From the NCBI RefSeq assembly GCF_000372725.1, contig NW_005199006.1:53048-79118 (forward strand): DNA of 26,071 nucleotides, in the 5' to 3' direction. The position numbers and the translations under genes are program-made. Shown here in pieces: positions 7,628 to 14,277 of the stretch. This DNA is from Emiliania huxleyi CCMP1516. Taxonomy: Eukaryota > Haptophyta > Isochrysidales > Noelaerhabdaceae. The notes beneath the pieces are model-generated. The model was not told where the DNA came from, did no database searches, and saw only the letters and a list, made by a program, of their open reading frames with translations. Positions within the stretch are counted from its first letter, which is position 1. Each line of letters opens with the position of its first letter.

Positions 7628-8845
7628 ATGCCGAAAAGGGAGCGATCCGCGGCGCAGGCACGCGCTGAGGCCGTGTATAGACGCGCCAATCCGGATGATA
7701 GGGGCGATCGGGGCCGTGACCGCAGGGCCGAGAAGGTCGAGTACAGACGCAGACTCAAGAAAACGAGAGCGGAGGCCGCCGCCCTCGCGGTGCCTAACGC
7801 TGCTCCTGCGGCTCTCGTTCCCGTCCCGATTCCGTCTATCGTCCCTCGGCCACGGGCCCTCGGCCAGCACGGCAGGGGCCACCTGCTCGTCGCGAGGCAG
7901 CCGAGCTTGGCACTTCCGCCGCCCCTCGCCGCTCTTCCACCTACAATTGCTCCTCGCCTCGTCGCTCCGATCCCGCCTTTGGCGCCGACCGCGAGCCGGT
8001 ACGGCGGCCTCGCCCTGCGCGACATCGCCTTTGGCAGCAGCCAGGGTCGCCTCGGCAAGGGCGGCCAAGGCACCGTTAGGCTTGGCCGCCACTACGGTGG
8101 TCGTCTCGCGGTGAAGCAGCCGCTGCGCGCGAGCAGCGCCTTCGCCTCCGAGTGTCAGATCGCGGCAGCACTACACCATGAGAACATCATCTATGTGATG
8201 GGCTTTGCATGCGCCCCGCGCGAGACGCCGTTCCTCGCTCTCGACTATGCCGACGCAGGGACTCTGGGAGATTTGTTGATCGGGGATCAGAGGGGCGAGA
8301 GCCGCTCCCTCGGCGTGCAGATTGCAAGAGCAATGTCGTACCTGCACACGCGATCTCCCCCCATCGTGCACCTTGACCTCAAGCCATCGAACGTGCTGCT
8401 GTCGGCGCGCTCTGAGGGGCTTGTCGCTAAGCTGTGTGACTTTGGGCAGGCGAGGCGACTAGCCGTTGGGGCGCAGCTCTCGCACTCAGGCACGCCGGGT
8501 TGGCGGGCGCCCGAGCAGGTGCGGGTGGCCCGCGACTTTGCAGTCGTGCCGCTTTCGCGTGGCACCGACGCCTGGTCGCTAGGGTGTGTCCTGGCTGCGC
8601 TCGAGGCGCCGTCGGGCGTCTGCGACCCGTACCACTTCGCCACGGGCGACGCGCCAGGCAAGTGCGACTCGCGCCTCCGACACGAGCTCGACGCAATCGT
8701 CGCGAACGGCTTCACCCGCCCGTGTGTGCCCGATGAAAGCCGGCTTGCAGGTGTGGTCAGCGCGTGTACGCACGCCCTGCCTAGTGAGCGAGCGACGTGC
8801 GCGTGGGTGCGCGCCGAGCTCGAGCAGCTTCTGCTGCAGCCGTGA
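7628..8845 (+). CDS. Transposon-borne non-RD protein kinase (TKL/Mos-like)
   Basis: This is a 405-aa Ser/Thr-type kinase carried as cargo. All core motifs are visible: Gly-rich loop LGKGGQGTV (142-150), catalytic Lys in LAVKQP (K163), helix-C Glu E175, catalytic loop VHLDLKPSN (D250, K252, N255), CDFG (D271) and GWRAPE (APE 294-296), then DAWSLGCVL. The Arg of HRD is Leu, so it is a non-RD kinase; HLDLKP also occurs in Mos-type kinases. Residues 1-50 are strongly basic and charged, with possible nuclear signals; 60-130 are Pro/Ala-rich. The ATG at 7628 is the first in frame; the frame is open back to a GTG at 7355. It reads the same way as the transposase. With every catalytic residue kept, it should be active. 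Substrates are unknown. Confidence 0.85.
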   Translation: MPKRERSAAQARAEAVYRRANPDDRGDRGRDRRAEKVEYRRRLKKTRAEAAALAVPNAAPAALVPVPIPSIVPRPRALGQHGRGHLLVARQPSLALPPPLAALPPTIAPRLVAPIPPLAPTASRYGGLALRDIAFGSSQGRLGKGGQGTVRLGRHYGGRLAVKQPLRASSAFASECQIAAALHHENIIYVMGFACAPRETPFLALDYADAGTLGDLLIGDQRGESRSLGVQIARAMSYLHTRSPPIVHLDLKPSNVLLSARSEGLVAKLCDFGQARRLAVGAQLSHSGTPGWRAPEQVRVARDFAVVPLSRGTDAWSLGCVLAALEAPSGVCDPYHFATGDAPGKCDSRLRHELDAIVANGFTRPCVPDESRLAGVVSACTHALPSERATCAWVRAELEQLLLQP

Positions 8846-9085
8846 GCGCAGAGAGTGACGCGCGAGTGACGGGCGAGGCCGATTGTCGATCTCTTTTCTG
8901 GTTGGTGCCATGTTTTGAGGGTGTATGAAATCTGTAATTGTCAAATGACACCCGGCTAGGCCGACACAGCCCCCCTCCCCCACTCGCCGCGCTAACAGTC
9001 TCGCACAAAATAAACAGCCGGGAGCGGGGTCGGGTCGTGTGGGCACAGCCTCAGCAGACACAGCCTGCGCGACGAGCCGGCCCGC
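8846..9085. other. Tail-to-tail spacer between kinase and small ORF
   Basis: This is 240 bp between the kinase stop (+) and the small ORF stop (-). It contains an ACAAAATAAACAGC stretch near 9004-9017 that could serve in 3' end formation. I see no other structure. Confidence 0.4.
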
Positions 9086-9517
9086 CTAGGCAAAGGGCGA
9101 AAAGCAGAGGATCGCCGCATTCACGCCGTTGCGGCGCGACGGCGTCAGTCCCTCCGGCGTGACGGGCGGCGCGGTAACACGCGCCCGTTTCTTGCCGCCG
9201 GCGTTGACCGGAGCGGTCGAGGACGACGCAGCGGCAACTACGCCGTTGACGGGAGCCGGGCTCGGCTTCGGCATGCGCGAGAAGAATTTGTGAAGTGTCC
9301 CATGCTCGCTCTCTGGCGAGAGGGCCATCAGGCGCTTGAGCGCATCCTCCTTGTACTTGGTCACCATGTGGGCCGGGAGGTCTCGGGCTTGGCGGCGCGT
9401 CAGCGGCGGCACGACCGGCTCGTCGAGGGGGTTCTTCGTGGCGGCGACCTTGCGCTTGTGCGCGCGGACGTACACCTTGCGGACGCGTGGCTGAGGGCAC
9501 TCTCCCGAGGGCGGCAT
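9086..9517 (-). CDS. Small basic transposon protein with PIP-like motif
   Basis: This 143-aa protein belongs to no family I recognise. The N-terminal third is rich in Arg/Lys (VRKVYVRAHKRKVAATK). The middle has LTRRQARDLP and ALKRLMALSP, then GTLHKFFSRMPKP, which resembles a PCNA-interacting (PIP) box with His in place of the first Gln. GGKKRARV near residue 110 could be a nuclear signal. The ATG at 9517 lies only 24 bp from the first ATG of the oppositely oriented transposase ORF at 9542, so the two genes share a promoter region or overlap in their leaders. An identical copy lies in the second element. Coding status rests on the composition, the motif and the intact frame. A role in transposition is inference. 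Confidence 0.5.
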   Translation of the reverse strand: MPPSGECPQPRVRKVYVRAHKRKVAATKNPLDEPVVPPLTRRQARDLPAHMVTKYKEDALKRLMALSPESEHGTLHKFFSRMPKPSPAPVNGVVAAASSSTAPVNAGGKKRARVTAPPVTPEGLTPSRRNGVNAAILCFSPFA

Positions 9518-9541
9518 GGCGACTTGCTGTGGATGTAGTCG

Positions 9542-12352
9542 ATGTGTGCAGTGTGCAGGATTTGCACCCTTTTTGCATTCATCCTGACACGTGACACTAC
9601 GCGAGCAGCACCCATGGAGGCGCTGGTCAACACTGTGCTGCTGGCTGCACACCCGAGCCTTCGCGAGCGCTGCAACGCCGCAAAGGTCGTGTCGGTCCTC
9701 GAGGAGCTCGGGGCGTACGACTCGTCCGCACTGCGGTCACTCCTCTCGTCGTTCACCGACACCGTCGCACACAAGCTGAAGGAGGAGGAAGCAGCACCGC
9801 CAGCTCTGGTCGCCGCGCTGGCGACGCATGTCGACTCGGGCAGCCTATCAGAGCCTCAGAACATCGGCGGCGCGATGGACGCGACAGCTGCAACCTCCTC
9901 CTCGAGCAGCGCCGCCGCTGCTGTCACCCCGAGGACGGTGAAGGCGAAGGCCGGCGGCGGCAAGCATAGCACGCTGCAGCAGAAGTCGATCGGCGCGTTC
10001 TTTGCTGGTGGCACCAGGACTACGTACGCGACGCTGCCGGGCATAGGCCGTCAGATCAGATCCGTTACCTCGCTCACGCCCGAGCAGCTGCAGGCTGTGG
10101 GCAAGGCGCCCGAGAAGTTCACGTCGTGCGCCAAGGGCTGTGGGCAGACATTCTTGCACGGGCCTGCGCGCGTTGCGCACGAAAAGTTCTGCAGCGGTCG
10201 CGCGGCCGAGACGGCCGCCGAAGTCGCCGCCGCCGCAGAGGCTGCCGCCTCCGCTGCCACCACCACCCAGCCCGCCACCGCCGTCACCGAGGCTGCCGCC
10301 GAAGCCGCTAACAGCAGCGACGACGAGCAGCCACCCGCGAAAGCACCAAAGCTGCGCGCGGATGGCGGCATCAAGCAGAGTGGGCTCCGCCAGGGCGAGA
10401 AGAAGGGCATGAAACACTCGCTCTACTTTAAGCTCGAGGTGGTGCGCACGCTGCGCAGGTTGCAGAGCCTCGAGAAGCGCTGGGAGAAGGCGCCGAGTGG
10501 CTGGCGTGGCGCCGGCATCGAGACGTCGGAGATTCACAAGGGCGTACACCCCTCCCTCGTGTCCAAGTGGGGCGGCAAGGAGGACGAGCTGCACATGGCG
10601 CTGCAGCACGAGAACCGCGTCAGCCGTAAGCAGAAGCACCGCACCGGCACGATGGCGACGTTCCAGTCGCGCGGCGCACGGCGGACGACCCTCCATCGCG
10701 GCCGCGCGCCGCCTTTCGCTGCGGTCGAGGTGGAGCTGCACAAGCGCTACCGCGACAAGCGGACGCGTGGCGAGCGCGTGACCGGCCAATGGCTTCGCGT
10801 CTCCATGAAGCGCCTCGTGCGCGAGTTCGCCGGCGCCGACGTGGCCGACGGCTTCAAGGCGTCCAAGTGGTGGCTGCGGTCGTTCGCGCGGCGCTTCGGC
10901 ATGTCGCTCCGGCGCAAGTCGAACAGCCGCGCCGAGTCCGTCCTCGTGCGGCTGCCGAAGATCAAGCGCTGGCACGCGCGCCTCCGTCGCCGCCTCCGTG
11001 GCGGCCTGCAGGAGAAGCTCGACCCAAAGTGGGGACGCTGGTTGCCGCGCAACCGGCTGAGCGTCGACCAGGTGCCGTGCAACCTCCGAGCGGGCGATGG
11101 GCGCACCTACGACGACACGGGCGCCAAGCGCGTCTGGCTGGCGGGGGCGAAGGCTGACGACGGCAAGCGCTTCTGCACGCTGCAGATCGTCGCGCGCGCG
11201 AGCAACGGCGACGCCTCGATGCCGCGGCACGGGCAGCCCAAGCTGTGCGTGATCTTTCGCGGCCAGGGCAAGCAGATCTCGCAGAATGAGCGAGATGCGC
11301 GCCACTCCGACGTGCAGGTGCGCTTCCAGCCGAAGGCGTGGGCTGACGACCAGCTCTGCGAGGACTTCGCGGACGTGGAGATGCGCGAGGCGACGGCGGC
11401 CGGGCGCGCCGCGGGCGAGCGGAGCGTCGCCATCTTCGACAACCTCTCCGGCCAGACGACGCCCGAGCACCTGCGCAACCTGCAGCGCCGCGCCCACTGC
11501 GACCGCCACCTGCTGCCGACTGGCTCGACGGGCGAGCTGATGCTCATCGACGGCGGCATCGGCGTCCGCCTCAAGAACCTGATGGGCGACGAGATGGACA
11601 CGTGGCTCGAGCAGCCGGGCCACCTCGAGCGCTGGACCAAGGGCCCCAAGGAGGGTGGCCTCAAGGCGTGGCAGAAGCGTTCGCTCATCACGCAGATCGC
11701 GGGCCGAGCGTGGGAGACGCTCTGCGCCACGTATGACTTCGAGAAGTCGGCGCGCAGCCTCGGCCTGCTCATGACTGTCGACGGCTCCGGCGACGAGCAC
11801 ATCTGCGTGCAGGGGGTGACGGACTACACCTTCAAGGACGAGGACGGCGGATCGGACGGCGGGGAGAGCGAGGCGGACGAGGACGAGGCGGAGCTCGCCG
11901 ATGTCGACGAGGCGGCGGGCGAGGAGGAGGGCGAGGAGGAGGGCGAGGAGGAGGCGGAGGACGGCATGGAGGACTCAGAGGACGAGGACGAGGACGACAC
12001 CGCCGTGCGCATGCAGGCATGCGGCGAGGCTCCGGCAATGCCCCCGAAGGGCTACGTCTATGCGGCGACGTGCCCGCCGCTGGCGAACGACGACGAGCAG
12101 CGCGCGCTGTGCCGGCGCAAGATCCTCGCCGCGCACCTCCTCGACGGCGCCACCGGCTGGTACGTTGGCACCGTGCAGCACTTCGGCGTGGGCTCCTCGT
12201 GGCGTCAGCCTGACGCGACGCACATCGTCATGTACTCCCAGAAAGAGACGGGCACCAAGCACCTCGCGGGCCGTGTCGCGTGCAAGCTAGCCGCCGACAA
12301 CTATGGCGCGAGCGAGTGGTGGCTCCTGCTGGAGCCGGCGCCAGAGAGCTGA
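9542..12352 (+). CDS. Pogo/CENP-B-type DDE transposase with PIP box
   Basis: This 936-aa protein would cut and join the element at TA sites. In order: a Ser/Ala-rich N-terminus; a canonical PCNA-binding box QKSIGAFF (147-154); a C2HC finger with C196, C200, H213 and C217; an Ala-rich linker; a first HTH region (about 285-350); a CENP-B/Tc5-type HTH (about 393-460) with FKASKWWLRSFARRFG; and a DDE_1 core. The catalytic residues are D509 (LSVDQVP), D633 (IFDNLSG) and D670 (LIDGGIGVRLK), giving DD36D. The last block matches the QPLD.GV...K signature of pogo and CENP-B proteins. An acidic tract (about 768-819) and a C-terminal domain with GWYVGTV (about 836-936) follow. The start may be ATG 9542 or ATG 9614 (residue 25). 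The frame is intact. Confidence 0.88.
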   Translation: MCAVCRICTLFAFILTRDTTRAAPMEALVNTVLLAAHPSLRERCNAAKVVSVLEELGAYDSSALRSLLSSFTDTVAHKLKEEEAAPPALVAALATHVDSGSLSEPQNIGGAMDATAATSSSSSAAAAVTPRTVKAKAGGGKHSTLQQKSIGAFFAGGTRTTYATLPGIGRQIRSVTSLTPEQLQAVGKAPEKFTSCAKGCGQTFLHGPARVAHEKFCSGRAAETAAEVAAAAEAAASAATTTQPATAVTEAAAEAANSSDDEQPPAKAPKLRADGGIKQSGLRQGEKKGMKHSLYFKLEVVRTLRRLQSLEKRWEKAPSGWRGAGIETSEIHKGVHPSLVSKWGGKEDELHMALQHENRVSRKQKHRTGTMATFQSRGARRTTLHRGRAPPFAAVEVELHKRYRDKRTRGERVTGQWLRVSMKRLVREFAGADVADGFKASKWWLRSFARRFGMSLRRKSNSRAESVLVRLPKIKRWHARLRRRLRGGLQEKLDPKWGRWLPRNRLSVDQVPCNLRAGDGRTYDDTGAKRVWLAGAKADDGKRFCTLQIVARASNGDASMPRHGQPKLCVIFRGQGKQISQNERDARHSDVQVRFQPKAWADDQLCEDFADVEMREATAAGRAAGERSVAIFDNLSGQTTPEHLRNLQRRAHCDRHLLPTGSTGELMLIDGGIGVRLKNLMGDEMDTWLEQPGHLERWTKGPKEGGLKAWQKRSLITQIAGRAWETLCATYDFEKSARSLGLLMTVDGSGDEHICVQGVTDYTFKDEDGGSDGGESEADEDEAELADVDEAAGEEEGEEEGEEEAEDGMEDSEDEDEDDTAVRMQACGEAPAMPPKGYVYAATCPPLANDDEQRALCRRKILAAHLLDGATGWYVGTVQHFGVGSSWRQPDATHIVMYSQKETGTKHLAGRVACKLAADNYGASEWWLLLEPAPES

Positions 12353-12555
12353 GCATGAGGGACTTGACGTGTTGCGTCACTGTTCACGCAAAGACACAAC
12401 CCCGGGCCCAAGACTCACACTGTTCACACTATAGAGAGGGTGAAAATTGCGTTTCACCATGACTGTAGACTGAGAAGAAAGTGAAAGAACGACCTCTCTC
12501 TAAAAAGTCGTATGATTTCTAAAATTTTCTTCGCGCCTGCGGCGCGGCAGATCAG
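12353..12555 (+). other. 3' non-coding segment of transposon copy 1
   Basis: This lies between the transposase stop and the right subterminal block. AAAATTTTCTTCG at about 12520-12532 also occurs near 7244 at the left end, followed in both places by a GC-rich GCG/CGC hairpin-prone stretch. No ORF was recognised. Confidence 0.5.
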
Positions 12556-12650
12556 AGAAATCGGGCCGGCCTCGTGCCAGCAGCCGATTTCTATTTCGGC
12601 CAGGGAAATCAGCCAAATTTCCAGCAGCCAATTTCTAAACACCGATTTCT
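12556..12650 (+). repeat. Right subterminal block of transposon copy 1
   Basis: This is a ~95-bp direct copy of the block at 7151-7240. It has AGAAATCGGGC at its start, CCAGCAGCCGATTTCT in the middle, AGGGAAATC, CCAGCAGCCAATTTCT, and ACCGATTTCT at the end. It is in the same, not inverted, orientation as the left block. Confidence 0.7.
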
Positions 12651-12669
12651 AAGGCAAGAGCACGCACTG
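12640..12669 (-). repeat. Right terminal inverted repeat, copy 1
   Basis: Read from the outside inward it is CAGTGCGTGCTCTTGCCTTA then GAAATCGGTG. It is followed outside by TA (12670-12671), matching the TA before the left end. Confidence 0.85.
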
Positions 12670-12869
12670 TAGTGTTGACCTCTGGAAGCGGGCCGCAATA
12701 TGAATAATATGGTGTCTCTTTTACCCTCCTAGTGATACCCACATGGTGCCGACACTAAACGATATCTGTTCTCTATTTACATTGATACACCTCGAGAGAC
12801 GGGGACACCCACACGCCCGTCGGTGTATAGTGTACATGAGGAAAACGAGCCGTATCCCGACGAGTTCTC

Positions 12870-14015
12870 TCATGTTCCACTGCCTCCTCGCCACTCGAGC
12901 TCGCACCGAACCAGCGCGTGGTCGGAGACCTCCGCCCTCGGGTCCACCACCGTCGAGCTGGTGGCCGCGCGATACGCGACGCCTCCAGGCGGCCGCGAGC
13001 GGCGGGCACAGCAGAGGACATGGTCGACGGTGCCATCCTCGCAGGTCGGCTCCTCGCCCGTGTCCATGCGACGCAGCTCGAGGTCCGCGTCCACCGCCTC
13101 GAAGGCCTCGTGCAGCCGGTCGAGACTCGCGTGGGAGCCGAGCCACGCCTTCTCGTAGATCGACGGAGGCGTGGCGCAGCTCGGGCGCGGGCCGTTCCTC
13201 CGACCGGGCAGGGTCTGATGCGGGAGTGCGCTGTTCAGGTCACCGACGAGGAGCAGCTGCTCCGCGCCCTCGTCCAGCAGCCTCGCCGCGAGCCGCGCGA
13301 GCTGCAATTGTTGCGCGCCTCGCTGCACGCCGCCGTCCGCGTACTCGAAGGTCATGTGCGTCGTGAGGACCGCGAGGCCGCCAAACCGCACCCACTCCAT
13401 CCCCTTGTGGGCGACGCACTCGGCGTTACCACGCCAGTCGAACGGCTCGAAGCCGGTCTCGTCGGGCGGCCGGCTCGTGCAGAGCAGGAGCCCGCAGTCC
13501 AGCAGGCACGGCGCGCTCGCCGACCGATTGCTCTCTCGCGGCCAGCCGGCGTGGCGGAAGGAGGCCTCCCCCGCCGCTGTGGCGTGAGGCAGCCCGGCGC
13601 GGCGCAGGGACGCAGCGAGGACGGGCTTGGGACTCCAGAGGACGGCGCGCAAGAGCGGCGGCGCGCAGACGGAGGTGACGAGAGCGCCAGCGAGCTGGAC
13701 GACACGGCTGAGTGCAAAGATCGCACGCAGCGCCAACGGCTCGCGATCGCCACGAAAGAGCGAACTCAGAAGCCTCTTCTGCAGCGCCGCCTCGAGCCAG
13801 ACGAGTGGATATAGCGGTCCAGCGCGCCACGCCCACGCCTCCTGCAGTGCGGCGATGACCAGGCAGTCCTCCACGCCAGGATCGGCCAACATTGAGCCTA
13901 CGTGCCTGCACAGGCACCGCTCGATGGCCTGCACGCGGCCGAGGCACCACGGGCCGCCAAACGGTATCAGCCATAGGTTCCACGAGACGATGCGGACGCG
14001 AGCCGGGCAGGACAT
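12870..14015 (-). CDS. Neutral-sphingomyelinase-like endonuclease/exonuclease/phosphatase-fold enzyme
   Basis: This 381-aa protein is of the Mg-dependent EEP fold, closest by motif order to neutral sphingomyelinases, which split sphingomyelin into ceramide and phosphocholine. Visible are VSWNLW (N13), ALQEAW (E59), GLLLCTSRPP (about 175-184), NAECVAHKGMEWVR (197-210), VLTTHMTFEY (216-225), GDLNS (D259, N261), DGTVDHVLC (D331, H332) and SDHALV (D365, H366). The metal-binding Glu and the Asp-His pair are in place, so catalysis is likely preserved. A hydrophobic stretch around 97-127 could contact membranes. The first ATG in frame is at 14015. The 3' end lies about 200 bp right of the transposon. 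Substrate is inferred from the KG and THL-like blocks; another phosphodiesterase of the fold is possible. Confidence 0.75.
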   Translation of the reverse strand: MSCPARVRIVSWNLWLIPFGGPWCLGRVQAIERCLCRHVGSMLADPGVEDCLVIAALQEAWAWRAGPLYPLVWLEAALQKRLLSSLFRGDREPLALRAIFALSRVVQLAGALVTSVCAPPLLRAVLWSPKPVLAASLRRAGLPHATAAGEASFRHAGWPRESNRSASAPCLLDCGLLLCTSRPPDETGFEPFDWRGNAECVAHKGMEWVRFGGLAVLTTHMTFEYADGGVQRGAQQLQLARLAARLLDEGAEQLLLVGDLNSALPHQTLPGRRNGPRPSCATPPSIYEKAWLGSHASLDRLHEAFEAVDADLELRRMDTGEEPTCEDGTVDHVLCCARRSRPPGGVAYRAATSSTVVDPRAEVSDHALVRCELEWRGGSGT

Positions 14016-14277
14016 CGGCACGGCTGGGTGGCAATGGCAGCTGGGCAATGGCGGCAAGCTAGGGGGAGGAACGACGGACGGTGTGTTTCTTTATTTGGCC
14101 CCTTTTCTACGGTCTGATCTCTTCTTGCTGAGTAGTATATTGCATAGACCCCTATGGTAATCTAAACATGCTGTCCACACGTAGCCCGATGCCGATCACC
14201 CCTCCGTCCAAGCGACACGGGGTTTGGGGCGCGGCAGTAATTTCTGTTCGGCGCGCCGTGTGATATGGGCCAGGGCC
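14016..14277. other. Intergenic region between sphingomyelinase-like and TTI1-like genes
   Basis: It carries the promoter of the gene at 12870-14015 and the 3' flank of the TTI1-like gene. GTAGCCCGATGCCGATCA near 14180 and TTTATTTGGCCCCTTTT near 14090 have near copies around 6078-6170, pointing to an old dispersed repeat. I see no gene. Confidence 0.4.

Larger units (their letters stand above)
7130..12671 (+). mobile_element. Complete pogo/CENP-B-type DNA transposon carrying a protein kinase (copy 1)
   Basis: The element spans 7132-12669 and is flanked by TA at 7130-7131 and 12670-12671, the target duplication of Tc1/mariner/pogo elements. The left end begins CAGTGCGAGGCG and the right end, read inward, begins CAGTGCGTGCTC. 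Over 30 bp the two TIRs agree at 22 positions, including CAGTGCG and TAGAAATCGG. The left 3.75 kb recurs at 22302, where its junction is again preceded by TA but the flanking DNA differs, which confirms the left boundary. In order it encodes a kinase (+), a small basic protein (-) and a DDE transposase (+). Only this copy preserves the right end. All three ORFs are intact, so the element looks young and potentially autonomous. Confidence 0.9.

Noticed and set aside
9848..11800. 650-codon open frame on the minus strand across the transposase gene
   Set aside because: It is antisense to a frame with clear HTH and DDE motifs, has Leu/Ala/Arg-rich shadow composition and no recognisable domain; GC-rich coding DNA commonly leaves such frames open.
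12982..13814. Plus-strand ORFs across the sphingomyelinase-like gene
   Set aside because: They are the antisense shadow of a frame with ordered catalytic motifs.
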